A DNA stretch of 64,000 nt from Vairimorpha ceranae (GCF_000988165.1 NW_020169297.1:62001-126000); one strand, 5' to 3'. Positions 30,815 through 41,025 are shown, numbered from the stretch's first letter. Made by a program: numbers and translations. Notes: generated from the sequence alone by a model not told the origin.

Positions 30815-32317
30815 TTACCAAGTTTCTGCCTGAAAATATATTTTCTTTTTATAAATATCTAATAACATTTTTTCAATAATATTATTAAGTCTAGAATTTC
30901 CACTTACAAATATTAACCAATCATCAATATTTTCTAGCCCTTTTATAGTCTTATAAATATCTTGTATGTATTTATTATCTTCCCTTGAAACAGCGGGGTA
31001 AATTTCAATACCTTTATTTTCAAACTCTTCTTTATATAAAAAATCTACATCTCTAAATCTAAAACCATATAATAAAATAACTTTTTTAAAAAAATTTAAA
31101 TCAGAATAGTAATTAACAAATGCCCTGGGAAGTGTAATACCAGTACCAGTGCACATAAACAAAATCTTTTTACCACTAAAATTAAGTCTATTTTGTACTA
31201 TGTTAACATGAATAGTAGACCCTTTAGTAAGTAATTTTAAATACTCTGAACAAAGACCTTTTCGTTCTTCTTTTAAACTTGTTTTAAAAGAAACAAGAGA
31301 GACGGTGACAAAGTAACAAAAATCTTTTTTCGTTAATGTAAAATATCTTGGATTAATTACAGGGATATACTTGTACATAAAATTTGAGGTAAGTTTTATC
31401 TTAAAATCTTTTAGAACCTCAAAAATAGTGCGCTTCGGTAGTAAAATGTAATCATAGTACAGATCGTAATTTAGATAAATTTCTTTACATTTCTCACGAT
31501 ATTCCTCAGCAATGGTATCTGTGATAAGCGAAAGTTGTAGAAAAAAATAGATTTGAGGAATAGAATTAAAATCACAATATTTTTTAATATATTTAACCAA
31601 GGTATTGTCCTTTATGTTATTATATCTTACAAACTCCTCGTAATTATAATTTTCAGGATAAACCGCTAGACAATCACCGATTTCAAAATTTTCTATATCT
31701 ATATCAAATTTTATTTCTAAAATAGGATAAATGTAATTGTAAGGTGTTAATATCTTAATATCATTTATTGACGCACTGTATAAATCATTTTTACAACTTG
31801 CAAAATTTTTAGCATTTTGTAGTTTGTAATGCGGTAATATATAATATAGATCTTTTATCCATGTCTTAAATTCGCCCATAAATCCTTCTTTGTCTTGGCT
31901 ATCTCCATTACCCTTTCTTATCAGAGGTTTAGCTCCGTGTTTTAAAAGGCAATTATACAACTTTTTAGAACAAAAATTAAAAGATTTATAAGACGAATCC
32001 CCAAGGCCAAATACAGCAAAATTTAAGTGTTGTAAAAAATTTGTAGGCAGATTTTTTTTGCGCAAAAATTTCCAAAATTTAGTCATGTTAAAAGGTTCAG
32101 AACCATTCCCATGAGTCGAACATACAAATATAATCATATCAATATCTAATATTTTTTCGAAATCAAAACTGTCCATATCTAAAGTAAAATCTGTTGGAAG
32201 CAATTCTTTATCAACGTTATAAATCAAATCTTCATTGTACCCGTATAGTATAACATTTTGAATAAGTTTAGCAATATGTATAGAATTTCCTGTTTGGGAG
32301 CCATATAAGATTATCAT
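30815..32317 (-). CDS. TAH18: NADPH-dependent diflavin oxidoreductase (Tah18/Ndor1)
   Basis: A 500-residue diflavin reductase. The N-terminal flavodoxin domain is plain: ILYGSQTGNSIHIAKLI (FMN phosphate loop), VCSTHGNGSEPFNM and FAVFGLGDSSY. The rest is a FAD/NADPH reductase module: the FAD motif is weak (NPRYFTLTK), then MCTGTGITLPRAFV for NADPH binding and a C-terminal tail ending in aromatic AETW, as in Tah18. In the cytosolic Fe-S assembly pathway Tah18 passes electrons to Dre2; the pathway is retained in microsporidia with mitosomes. It is shorter than yeast (623), with linker loss between the modules. CCCC precedes the ATG. Confidence 0.93.
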   Translation of the reverse strand: MIILYGSQTGNSIHIAKLIQNVILYGYNEDLIYNVDKELLPTDFTLDMDSFDFEKILDIDMIIFVCSTHGNGSEPFNMTKFWKFLRKKNLPTNFLQHLNFAVFGLGDSSYKSFNFCSKKLYNCLLKHGAKPLIRKGNGDSQDKEGFMGEFKTWIKDLYYILPHYKLQNAKNFASCKNDLYSASINDIKILTPYNYIYPILEIKFDIDIENFEIGDCLAVYPENYNYEEFVRYNNIKDNTLVKYIKKYCDFNSIPQIYFFLQLSLITDTIAEEYREKCKEIYLNYDLYYDYILLPKRTIFEVLKDFKIKLTSNFMYKYIPVINPRYFTLTKKDFCYFVTVSLVSFKTSLKEERKGLCSEYLKLLTKGSTIHVNIVQNRLNFSGKKILFMCTGTGITLPRAFVNYYSDLNFFKKVILLYGFRFRDVDFLYKEEFENKGIEIYPAVSREDNKYIQDIYKTIKGLENIDDWLIFVSGNSRLNNIIEKMLLDIYKKKIYFQAETW

Positions 32318-32384
32318 TGGGGATAAAAAAGCTTTTTTCTTTTATTGAAAAGTGTATGTAAATAAGTAAGGAATTCTACCCTAA

Positions 32385-33374
32385 ATGGACACAACCGAAA
32401 AATTAAAACTTATAAATCGAAACTTAAAAGAAGTAATAGGAGGTGACATTATGGAAAAAATTATAAATAAACGTGATCTTAATGTTTATTGGGGTACTGC
32501 AACTACTGGAAAACCACATATTGCTTATTTTCTTCCTATTCTTAAAATAAAAGATTTTGTTGATGCGGGATGTAATGTCACAATTCTTCTAGCAGATATA
32601 CATGCATTTCTTGATAATTTAAAGGCACCTATAGAAAAAATAGAATGTAGATCGCAATACTATAAAAAAATTATTACTCTAATGCTTAAAAGTATTAAAG
32701 TTGATGTATCAAAAATATCTTTTATTTTTGGAAGTGAATACCAGAAAAGTAATAAATATTTTACTGATATTTTGCGAATTTTAAATCAAACGAAAAAAAA
32801 TGATGCACGCAGGGCAGGAAGTGAAGTTGTCAAACAAGTTAAGAATTCTAAGTTAAGTTCACTTGTTTATCCGGCCATGCAAGCATTAGATGAAGAATAT
32901 TTGAATGTAGATGTCCAGTTCGGAGGCATTGATCAAAGAAAAATTTTTATGTATGCTAGAGAATTTTTACCGCTTCTTAAATACAAGAAAAGGATACATT
33001 TAATGAATCCTATGATACCTGGATTGAATTCTGACAAGATGAGTAGTTCTGATATTGATTCAAAAATTGATTTATTAGATACAAAGTTAGAAATTTATAA
33101 GAAAATTCATAACTGTAGTCTTGAAAATGAAGGATTGATTTTTTTATTTAAAAGTATAATTTATCCATATTGTAGTATTTTTAATTTACAAATAATGATT
33201 TCAGGTAAAGTTTATACATTTGATAAATTGTACGAAGACATTAAAATGAAGATTATTGATGAAACTGAATTGAAAAATATTGCTTCAGATATGATTGAAC
33301 GACTGATTTGTCCAATTCGTGACGAAATGTTAAGGGATTTAAAACTAATTGAAAATGCATACGGAAATAAATAG
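32385..33374 (+). CDS. YARS: cytosolic tyrosyl-tRNA synthetase
   Basis: A 329-residue class I aminoacyl-tRNA synthetase of the archaeal/eukaryotic TyrRS type. It has YWGTATTGKPHIAYF (residues about 35-49, with the HIGH-equivalent PHIA), the tyrosine pocket QALDEEYLNVDVQFGGIDQRKIF, and the KMSSS loop near residue 218. It lacks the EMAPII-like C-terminal extension of animal TyrRS, ending soon after the anticodon-binding helices (VYTFDKLYEDI...). A CCC at 32379-32381 precedes the ATG. Confidence 0.95.
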   Translation: MDTTEKLKLINRNLKEVIGGDIMEKIINKRDLNVYWGTATTGKPHIAYFLPILKIKDFVDAGCNVTILLADIHAFLDNLKAPIEKIECRSQYYKKIITLMLKSIKVDVSKISFIFGSEYQKSNKYFTDILRILNQTKKNDARRAGSEVVKQVKNSKLSSLVYPAMQALDEEYLNVDVQFGGIDQRKIFMYAREFLPLLKYKKRIHLMNPMIPGLNSDKMSSSDIDSKIDLLDTKLEIYKKIHNCSLENEGLIFLFKSIIYPYCSIFNLQIMISGKVYTFDKLYEDIKMKIIDETELKNIASDMIERLICPIRDEMLRDLKLIENAYGNK

Positions 33375-33529
33375 TAATACTTTTTTATTTTTTTTACAGT
33401 TTAGTTATACTAGAAATCTTTGGATAAAACATGTAACGAGTTTTTCGTATAAAAGTTAATTTATCAAAATAGTGTACTAGAAAATTTCATTAAGCTGTAA
33501 AAAAATATAAAAATTTACATATTTTTTAT

Positions 33530-34780
33530 TTAGCAAAAGTTTTCAAATTTTATTGGATCCAAATCAGGCAAGCTACTTGTTTCAGTGTTATTAGGGTAAC
33601 ATATACACTCATTAAAAATAATCTGAGAATCCAAATATTTGGTTAGAAAAATATCTGGATCTGATTCCAAAATTTTTGTAGCACAAAATTTGTTGTTTAT
33701 CTTGTAGTTTACTACTTTCAGATTATTTATTGCGTCATAAAAATTTGGTTTTATATTTAAAGCATCTTGAAATGACTTTTTTGCTGTTTCGTAGTTTTTA
33801 CGTTTATAATTTATTATGCCGGCAGAATTAAAAGCAAGATAAGATTTTGGATCTAATTGTGTACATATATTAAATAATTCTAAAGCAGTATCGTATTCTC
33901 CTTCCAAAATCAATGACCTTCCCAATAAATATAAAATGTAATGATCTTTAACATCATTGACAATAGAACAATCACAATAATTTAATTCTTTCTGCAAATT
34001 TTTAACAGAAAACTTATAGCTTTTATGTTGTGCCTTGTCCTTCGGACATTCAAATAAACCCTTAATTAAGTCAAAGTTGTTAGTCTTAAAATATATCCAT
34101 GATTTTAATCTGTTAATAAAAATGTTTGTCTGTCGTGATCCTTTCAATTTACTTAAAAAATCGTTACAAACATCATGTTCGTTCATAATCTCATAAACAT
34201 GTGCAATTTGCAATCTGACATCATCTTGAAATAGGTCTGTTTTAACAAATGTTTCTAGACGCTCAAATACTCCTAATGCATCAAAAAGTTTTTTTTCTTT
34301 TTTATAGCATACACCTATTCTGTACATAATTTCTAAATATTTAAAAAGTTCAATATCTGAAGTTAAACACAATGTAAACCACTTTCTTGCCAATTCGTGT
34401 TTTTCTAAAGTGTCATAAAAAAGACCAAGACCGTAAGATAAATAAACGTCATGGAATATAATATTTTTATAAGCACTAGAAAATAAACTATAAGATTCAA
34501 GAAGTTGTCCATTTTTTAATAATACATGTCCTTCTAAAATATTTCCATAAACATTTACGGGATCCAGATTTTTAATCTTTTCTATAATCTCTTTAGCCAT
34601 TCCAAAATTTTCTTGTTGAATCAAACACTTTCCCATAACATAAAGAGTATTGACATTTTTAGGATTTGTAATTAATGCTTCATTACAACATTTTGTTGAA
34701 TCTCTTACTTGTAAATAAATCTTATTTCTAGGTTTACTATTTTTTGTTGAAGATTCAAAATTTTCAGTTGAACTTTTCAT
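33530..34780 (-). CDS. CYC8: TPR protein, likely Cyc8/Ssn6-type transcriptional corepressor
   Basis: A 416-residue protein of about ten TPR repeats. The segment YGLGLFYDTLEKHELARKWFTLCLTSD followed by RLQIAHVYEIMNEHDVC resembles Ssn6/Cyc8 and UTX/UTY (GLGxLY ... EIxFxIAHLYEI). The last repeats (LDPKSYLAFNSAGIINYKRKNYETAKKSF) are regular TPRs. Ssn6 joins Tup1 to repress genes in fungi. The N-terminus (polar, Ser/Asn-rich) begins mid-repeat, so some N-terminal TPRs of the fungal protein may be missing. APC subunits (Cdc16/Cdc23/Cdc27) are the main alternative. Only TTTCAAAGG, no full CCC, lies upstream of the ATG. Confidence 0.62.
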   Translation of the reverse strand: MKSSTENFESSTKNSKPRNKIYLQVRDSTKCCNEALITNPKNVNTLYVMGKCLIQQENFGMAKEIIEKIKNLDPVNVYGNILEGHVLLKNGQLLESYSLFSSAYKNIIFHDVYLSYGLGLFYDTLEKHELARKWFTLCLTSDIELFKYLEIMYRIGVCYKKEKKLFDALGVFERLETFVKTDLFQDDVRLQIAHVYEIMNEHDVCNDFLSKLKGSRQTNIFINRLKSWIYFKTNNFDLIKGLFECPKDKAQHKSYKFSVKNLQKELNYCDCSIVNDVKDHYILYLLGRSLILEGEYDTALELFNICTQLDPKSYLAFNSAGIINYKRKNYETAKKSFQDALNIKPNFYDAINNLKVVNYKINNKFCATKILESDPDIFLTKYLDSQIIFNECICYPNNTETSSLPDLDPIKFENFC

Positions 34781-36636
34781 TTCAAAGGATTAAATTTACG
34801 AATTTTTTATATTTTAAAATTTTAAAATTGTATAGATGTAAAAGTAATAAAGAAGCGTTTTTTAAATTTATCATAATTTTTAAATTAATAGTAAATTAAT
34901 ATATAATTTTTAAAAAATAAAATGATTGCTAAATTTTAATATAAATTTTTGATTGTATTAAACCATTTAATTAACCAACTTAATTAAAAGACAACTTCAA
35001 GTTTATAAAATTTACTGATTTTTTACCAAAAACCTTAATTAGAAAAAAATTAAGGGCATATTTTGTTTTGTGATTTTTGGAAATTAAAATAAATTCCTTT
35101 TATATTTTTTTACAATATGATATTAAGTTCTAAGAAATTTTTAAAATAGTAACTACTGAATTGTTCTAAAGAATTTAGTTTTACATCTTCTTTTATCACA
35201 ACACTCTTTTTACTAAGATCTAAATAATAAATTAAAATAGTTGCATATTTAGATAATTTTAAAGTTTTTAGCGTTAATGATTAAACATTTGCCTTAATAA
35301 CACAAAAATGGTGCCTTAATATGATTGTCAGGTTTTAAATGCAAGTTTTAAGCTAAAAATAAATTTTGTGTTAAAAGGAGAAAATAAGTATTTAAAGAAC
35401 AATAATAATTTTAGTTCTGGGGTATTCGCGGGGAATGCAGCCAGTAGAGAGGTACCTCTCTATAATAATCAATGTTTTGCCGTCTGTTCTATCCGGTCTC
35501 TTAAAATAAAATTTGTTTTTATTGTATAGTGATTTATTTTGTAGTTCCTGTTCTCACTTCCTAAGATGTTCTCTTTTAGCATAGTTAATGCTAATTTTAT
35601 TATTTATAGCTTTTTATAAAATATTAAAACCAATAAAAACTTAATAATAATTGTCATAAAGAAAACGAGCAATTATTATACTTAAAGATAGTGACCAGAG
35701 GGATTGCCACAAATTGTCTTTAACAATTGGTTATAAAAAAATGTATGCGGTTATTGACAATAATATCATAAGTTCTTATAAAAAGTTTTTAAAATGAAAC
35801 TTATAACAATTATTTACTCATCTTTTATTAAGATTTATAAAAAATAAGCCTTTTTTACAATCTTTGTATTGGCAGGCCTTTTGTTTTACTATAATTTAAT
35901 GCAAACAGAGCTTTCATATTGACTGACACCTGTAAAATTTTGGATTTATACAATCTTCTTAAAATAAAATAACTAAATGTTAAAAAAATATTTAAAGCTT
36001 CAAAAAAATGTAAGCAAGATTACAGATTTAATTTAAAAAATTTTTTAATGCTAGACTTAATTTATATAAAAAAAGTTTTTAGATAATTATATATTTTATA
36101 TGCAAATTATATAATATGTAATCATCGTAGTATTTATATAATATTTCCTTAAAAAATTCACCTTATAACCAATTTTTTGATTAAGTGCTAATTATTATTA
36201 TTTTTTAATAGATTCACAAAATGAGAATTTAATAATTAGCTTTTTAGGCATTGTATTACTATTTAGTAAAACTGATACTTTTCAAATATAATTTGTATGT
36301 TTTTTAAGTAAAAATCTTAAAAATATTTATAAAACGATTATTCTTTGCATTATTTTTAATAATTCCAATCTGTTATTAGTAATTGTTAGGGAAAATTATT
36401 TGTTAAACGTCTTTAATAAACTGTAATATTCTTCACATTTTTTTAAAAAACTATTTTTAGTAGTTGACAAGAATGTTTCTTAAATTTATTGTTCAATTTT
36501 TGCGGTTATATTTTTTAAAACTACAAATTCTAAATCTATGCAATTAAAAAACTTAAATTTTAAATCTATGATATTTTACTTAACAGAAATTTTTTATTAA
36601 TACTGTTTAATGAAAATAAGTTTCATTTTCATACCC
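34781..36636. other. 1.8 kb gene-poor region with a GC-rich island
   Basis: Apart from the palindrome-bearing island at 35415-35510 the sequence is AT-rich, with no ORF carrying a CCC-led ATG. It is the upstream region of RPA12. Nothing else is recognised. Confidence 0.45.
35415..35510. other. GC-rich island with an 18-nt perfect palindrome; possible RNA gene or repeat
   Basis: The palindrome TAGAGAGGTACCTCTCTA occupies 35445-35462. It lies in a locally GC-richer segment (GGGGTATTCGCGGGG before it, GCCGTCTG and CCGGTCTC after it). The decamer GGTACCTCTC at 35451-35460 recurs at the end of the hairpin at 30657-30666, and each copy has CCAGT a few bases upstream. I cannot tell whether this is an RNA gene or a repeat end. 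Confidence 0.35.
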
Positions 36637-36936
36637 ATGTTTTGTAAATGTGGTACAATTATAACCGTAGAAAAAGATAGTAGTGAAATTAAATGTGTTA
36701 GATGCAGTGCTATACTAGACACATCACATCTTGATACTGTAGTTATGCAAAAAACATTCAAAATAGAAGAAGAAGTTGAACTGAAAGAAGTTAAAGGAGC
36801 TAAAATTAAATACCAGTGTCCTGGTTGTAATGCAGAAGAGATGATGTATAATACTGCACAATTACGATCTGCTGATGAAGGACAGACTGTTTTTTATACA
36901 TGTGATTGTGGGTATAAACTTACAGTTCAATCTTGA
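36637..36936 (+). CDS. RPA12: RNA polymerase I subunit Rpa12
   Basis: 99 residues from the ATG at 36637; the frame is open 9 codons further upstream, but CCC at 36634-36636 abuts this ATG and MFCKCGTII is a natural start for a zinc ribbon. The N-terminal ribbon is CxC ... CVRC. The C-terminal ribbon has YQCPGC, then QLRSADEGQTVFYTCDCG, which is the conserved TFIIS-like tip. RPA12 is the Pol I equivalent of TFIIS/Rpb9 and aids cleavage of backtracked transcripts. The C-terminal DE pair of the catalytic loop (SADEG) is intact. The related RPB9 and RPC11 differ mainly in the linker, so the assignment to Pol I is probable rather than proven. Confidence 0.82.
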   Translation: MFCKCGTIITVEKDSSEIKCVRCSAILDTSHLDTVVMQKTFKIEEEVELKEVKGAKIKYQCPGCNAEEMMYNTAQLRSADEGQTVFYTCDCGYKLTVQS

Positions 36937-36954
36937 TTTTTATTTTACCCTTTT

Positions 36955-37176
36955 ATGAAATTAACACTTAAATTTTTTCTTTTTTTCATTGGATCATCGC
37001 TGATTTATTTTAAACTTTATAATTTAAATTTACTAGAATTTGTGATCTTGGAATTATTTACATTAGGATTTGCGTTTATTTTACTGACAATATATGAGGC
37101 CTTTTTTATTAAGAATTGTGAAAAGGAATATAAACAATATAAACTTAGGCAAAAATTAGTTGTAAACAAACAGTAA
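36955..37176 (+). CDS. small two-pass membrane protein, DPM3-like
   Basis: A 73-residue protein 18 nt downstream of RPA12; CCC at 36948-36950 precedes the ATG. Two hydrophobic helices (residues 6-20 and about 28-50) are followed by YEAFFIKNCEKEYKQYKLRQKLV. Dpm3, the tether of dolichol-phosphate-mannose synthase, has the same size, two transmembrane helices and a short cytosolic helix beginning F-x-x-C-x-x-A. The match is by shape plus the Cys position, so other small ER proteins remain possible. Confidence 0.5.
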   Translation: MKLTLKFFLFFIGSSLIYFKLYNLNLLEFVILELFTLGFAFILLTIYEAFFIKNCEKEYKQYKLRQKLVVNKQ

Positions 37177-37194
37177 ATTTTATATACAATTTAT

Positions 37195-38835
37195 TTATTC
37201 TGCGTTTTCTTTTTTGTCGTCTTTTATTAAATCTATGTCTACACTTGTATTATTTTTAATTGAAACGTTATATGCACCCGCTAAATAGATTATAGCTCTA
37301 ATCCAAATATAAATCAATATTATTGCAATCGTTAATGTGATTGGACTACCCTTCCTTACATTATCAGTATCAAGTGCTACTAATATGGCTAGTCCATATA
37401 ATGAACCAATAGATTTTCCTAATTTATTAAAAATACCATCATAAACACTTTTAAACCGTGCCCTGTGTGCAGGATCGATTCTCATACCCATTTTCTCTTT
37501 ACAAATATCAAAGGCTGAATATTTTAATACTTTTATGAATGCTAAAAAGAACATTCCACTGTAATTTTCGATCGTATAAATGTACGACATTTTTTTAAAA
37601 AATACAGAAATCCATGAAAAAGCAAGTCCTTCAATGGCAGAATTGTAGATTGATGCTCCCATAACGATTATTGACCCCAACAACAAGAATAAAGGTGTTA
37701 AGAGCCCCATAGTAATCCATCCACTACTTTCTACTAAAGTAGAAAATGCTGACAAATTAAGTGTTATTACAGTAACTGCTACCAATATTTGATCTATTGT
37801 ATTAAATTTGCCGGAGTATTCTCCTACCTCTAATCCTAAACTTTTTGACGCAGCTTTAATTCCTGCTTTATAGACAGATTCAATTAAATTAAATGTTATA
37901 TTGTAAAAAAAGACTATTATACAAAGTGACATTAATAATTTTGATTTCATCATTATACTAATACCTTCGGAGAAACCTACACTAACTTTTTGTTTCTTTT
38001 TTATCGTATTAGAAGGTATAAATATTGGTACACTCATTATTTTATTCTCGAAATAATATTTCATGTACATTAATATTAGACATATACCGCCCATGGCAAT
38101 AAAAACCGAAGAATATAATAACTGATTTTGCTCATAGCTAAATCCTTTTCGCAATTCTCTGAAAGAACTACTGGCTAATCCAGATACTAGTAAAGCTAAA
38201 TTTGCTATTATGTAAAAAGGTGGTAAAAATCTTGTAAACTGTCTGATAGTACAACTTTCATTTAAAAAACTCATGTATAAATAAGCCATAAGTAAACTGC
38301 CCCACATTTCTGCTATTATAAAAATACAAGTTGAAACGGGCTCGTTAGCTGTAATTAAAAAATATTTTATAAAGTTCAATCCCTTCAATGCACCTTTGTT
38401 ATCAGCGAAAATATCTCTAAATAAAAAGCTAGATGGTGTTACTTTCTCTTCAAACAAAAAGATTGCCCCTAGTCCGAAGAAAAATGCAGTAAAAATTATT
38501 AGAAATAGATTAAAAATCGATGATACAGGTTTATTTTGCATAAGCCACTGTATTAAAATTACAGATGCAAAAGATATAGGAAGAACATAAAAAATTTTCA
38601 TAAACATAATTGAATTCTGATCTTGCCTTACCATCACAAATAAATCTTTTAAAATTCTTAAAAATGAATACACAAAGTTAATTAATCCAAACATAATACC
38701 AAGTATAAAAAATTTAGGCATTTCAACCTTAGCAACTTTAAAATAACTCAGTAATCCTGTTCTTGAATTTGCTAATTGATCAATCTCATCTTCCGTAGGT
38801 AAGTTGTTTTCAGGTGTTTCATTTATTACACTCAT
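37195..38835 (-). CDS. NTT: nucleotide (ATP/ADP) transporter of the NTT/Tlc family
   Basis: A 546-residue membrane protein with about 12 hydrophobic helices, of the bacterial-type ATP/ADP translocase family found in Rickettsia, Chlamydia and microsporidia. Typical stretches are the N-terminal KVEMPKFFILGIMFGLINFVYSFLRILKD, the inner TANEPVSTCIFIIAEMWGSL, and the late IDPAHRARFKSVYDGIFNKLGKS. In microsporidia these proteins sit in the plasma membrane, and in some species the mitosome, and import host ATP. The gene is generally regarded as acquired by horizontal transfer. Two other points: a CCC (plus GGG 38837-38839) sits just before the ATG, and the flanking gene order places it beside a ceramide synthase. 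Confidence 0.95.
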   Translation of the reverse strand: MSVINETPENNLPTEDEIDQLANSRTGLLSYFKVAKVEMPKFFILGIMFGLINFVYSFLRILKDLFVMVRQDQNSIMFMKIFYVLPISFASVILIQWLMQNKPVSSIFNLFLIIFTAFFFGLGAIFLFEEKVTPSSFLFRDIFADNKGALKGLNFIKYFLITANEPVSTCIFIIAEMWGSLLMAYLYMSFLNESCTIRQFTRFLPPFYIIANLALLVSGLASSSFRELRKGFSYEQNQLLYSSVFIAMGGICLILMYMKYYFENKIMSVPIFIPSNTIKKKQKVSVGFSEGISIMMKSKLLMSLCIIVFFYNITFNLIESVYKAGIKAASKSLGLEVGEYSGKFNTIDQILVAVTVITLNLSAFSTLVESSGWITMGLLTPLFLLLGSIIVMGASIYNSAIEGLAFSWISVFFKKMSYIYTIENYSGMFFLAFIKVLKYSAFDICKEKMGMRIDPAHRARFKSVYDGIFNKLGKSIGSLYGLAILVALDTDNVRKGSPITLTIAIILIYIWIRAIIYLAGAYNVSIKNNTSVDIDLIKDDKKENAE

Positions 38836-38985
38836 AGGGCTATTTAAAAATAAAATATTTAATATGTTTGTTTACTAACATTGCATTAATTTTTAATTAA
38901 TTAAAAAAAATTGTTTTGTCTGAAAATGACGCTATTATTAAATGTTTCAAACTAATAAATAAGAAAAAAACAAAATAAAAATTTT

Positions 38986-39771
38986 ATGTATCGTGGAGAA
39001 GTGGCCAATATCTCAATTTTTTCTAGTCTTTTATATTCGTTTCTAATATGCAATATACTGATTGTATTGAGATCATTTATCATTAAAAAAATCACAAACA
39101 AGCTTTTTGGATATGAGCATATAAAAGCCCAAACATGTATTTTTAAAATATTTTTTTATGGGTTTTCTTCAATTTACGGATATTTTGTATTGTCAAATGA
39201 GCAGTGGGCAGGTAATGTAAATACATATCATTTAACCTTTGGACCACTTCCATATCCGAAAAAGGTCTTATTTTATTACCTAGTAGAGTTTTCTTATTAT
39301 TTTGTTGAATTTCTATATTTAATAAGTACTTATTACAACAAAGATAGATTAGAGCTTTTATTGCATCATCTAGCAACAATTTCATTGATATGTTTATCTT
39401 TTCTAACTGACTATGCACGTGTTGGGATTGTGGTTATGGGTTTACATGATGTTTCAGATCCTTTCTTAGAATCTAGTAAGCTTTTTCTGTACACGAATAA
39501 GGTTTTATTTGCTAATATTGGATTTGTAATATTTACATTTGTTTTTATAACAAGTCGCATATTTTTTTATCCTTATTGGATTTTATATCCGGCTGTGCTT
39601 TTTATCAAAAAATCATTAAATATAGAAACTGTAATTTGCGGTGTGTGCTTGTTTATTTTATATCTGTTACATATTTATTGGTCTTGTATGATTTTTAAAA
39701 CTATAAAAAAAATTTTTGTAAAGCGAGAACTTAAAGATGCAAGGTCAGAAAGTGTCGTCACACAAAAATAA
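38986..39771 (+). CDS. LAG1: ceramide synthase (Lag1/TLC domain)
   Basis: A 261-residue polytopic protein with the TLC domain. Key landmarks are LLLHHLATISLICLSF (the His-His catalytic pair), ARVGIVVMGLHDVSDPFLESSKLF (the Asp pair of the LxHDxSD block) and aromatic-rich helices. Lag1-type synthases make ceramide from a long-chain base and an acyl-CoA in the ER. It is shorter than yeast Lag1 (411), retaining mainly the TLC core. The start ATG has only A-rich sequence before it; the nearby NTT gene is divergent with 150 nt between. Confidence 0.92.
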   Translation: MYRGEVANISIFSSLLYSFLICNILIVLRSFIIKKITNKLFGYEHIKAQTCIFKIFFYGFSSIYGYFVLSNEQWAGNVNTYHLTFGPLPYPKKVLFYYLVEFSYYFVEFLYLISTYYNKDRLELLLHHLATISLICLSFLTDYARVGIVVMGLHDVSDPFLESSKLFLYTNKVLFANIGFVIFTFVFITSRIFFYPYWILYPAVLFIKKSLNIETVICGVCLFILYLLHIYWSCMIFKTIKKIFVKRELKDARSESVVTQK

Positions 39772-39839
39772 AATTAAAAATTTATTTTTCTTTTTTTAAA
39801 AATTTTTTTAATTCATTTTTTATTTTATTAAAATATTTT

Positions 39840-40583
39840 TTATTTTTTTCTCATTTTTAAAATGTTTCTTAATTGCTCACCAACCTTTAATATTTCTTTA
39901 TTTCTAATAGTGTTAAAAGGAAGGAATTCATTATATCGTGTAAACATTCCAAAATAAATACCTTTGTTTTTGCATAGAGAAGGATTCTTAACAAGTTTTA
40001 GTGGATCTATAAAATATCTCGATTTATGAAAGATAGGTGCATAATCTGTTGGGCCAGACTCTAAAAAGGTTGATTTTATAAAATTCATTGAATAATACAA
40101 AGAAAACGATACATTCATGTATTTATCTTCTTCGTTTAAATGCAATCCTATAATAAATTTGTTATTTAAGTTATAGTGATTTTTCACTGCATTTAAAGCA
40201 TAGTTTAAAAGTTTTCTAGAATACCCCTTTCCTTTATACTTATCATTAATATACAAAGAATAAATTTCTACAGCTTCTTCTTCTTTCATATAAGTCTTAA
40301 ATAGTGATTTAATTTTGCTATAATATTTGCATCTCTTTAAATAGACTGATCCAATAAATTCTTTATCACAGGTTATTTCAAATATCTCAAAATTATTGCA
40401 GCTTTGTAATATCTGCCAGTCTTCTACTGTCTTTGTTGAGAAAGCTTTATGTACTTCTAAATATTTATCCTTAACCATGTCTAAAGTTTTTATTCCTTGT
40501 TCATCTGTAAAATAGCTTGTATAAATAATTTGTGCATTTGAAGAAAATACAACTGAATAAAAACAAATAAGTGTAAATATCAT
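39840..40583 (-). CDS. secreted GNAT-like acetyltransferase
   Basis: A 247-residue protein with a signal peptide (MIFTLICFYSVVFSSNAQ; plausible cut near residue 18). The middle contains the GNAT acetyl-CoA loop: IYSLYINDKYKGKGYSRKLLNYALN, where KGKGYSRKLL matches the RGxGxGxxLL motif, and downstream FSLYYSMNFIKSTF matches the later GNAT strand-helix. A CCC precedes the ATG (plus GGG at 40588-40590). Being secreted and of unknown substrate, it is a candidate exported or lumenal acetyltransferase. It lies next to two other signal-peptide genes. Confidence 0.7.
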   Translation of the reverse strand: MIFTLICFYSVVFSSNAQIIYTSYFTDEQGIKTLDMVKDKYLEVHKAFSTKTVEDWQILQSCNNFEIFEITCDKEFIGSVYLKRCKYYSKIKSLFKTYMKEEEAVEIYSLYINDKYKGKGYSRKLLNYALNAVKNHYNLNNKFIIGLHLNEEDKYMNVSFSLYYSMNFIKSTFLESGPTDYAPIFHKSRYFIDPLKLVKNPSLCKNKGIYFGMFTRYNEFLPFNTIRNKEILKVGEQLRNILKMRKK

Positions 40584-40599
40584 AATTAGGGTAAAATGT

Positions 40600-41025
40600 T
40601 TAATCGTTAATTATAGAGTGATCTACGCCATTATCAGAAAGTGTACATTGCTTGATACTGTCAAGACTTAATAATCCAATTTGTTTATTAACATTATTAT
40701 TTGACTTTATATATTGTGTTATAAATGCATTTCCATCTCCAATAAATTGCCCATTTTCGTATACCCATGGTACCTTACCATTTTTTTCTTTCATAACATA
40801 ATTTAAAGCTTCAGAATCATCTTCGAGATAAATTTCTGTATGTGGAACATTATTTGATACTAAAAAATCTGTAAGCTTTTTACTGTGCTTACATTTTTTA
40901 GATAAAATTGCTACAACACCGGGCTTTAAGAACTGTGATGGTGTACTCAATGTTGATTTTATCACAGCAAAAAATAATAAAACAAGCAAAGATATACATA
41001 GTTTCATATTATTTATCAATTTCAT
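40600..41025 (-). CDS. secreted thioredoxin-fold protein with CKHS site
   Basis: A 141-residue protein with an N-terminal signal peptide (MKLCISLLVLLFFAVIKS within residues 7-24; a second ATG at residue 7 is possible). The mature part is glutaredoxin-like: PGVVAILSKKC45KHS, then NGKVPWVYENGQFIGDGNAF, where Pro of KVPWV is the cis-proline and IGDG stands for the GSH turn IGGxDD. The active site CKHS has one cysteine. Its 3' end is 16 nt from the secreted GNAT gene on the same strand. Confidence 0.65.
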   Translation of the reverse strand: MKLINNMKLCISLLVLLFFAVIKSTLSTPSQFLKPGVVAILSKKCKHSKKLTDFLVSNNVPHTEIYLEDDSEALNYVMKEKNGKVPWVYENGQFIGDGNAFITQYIKSNNNVNKQIGLLSLDSIKQCTLSDNGVDHSIIND

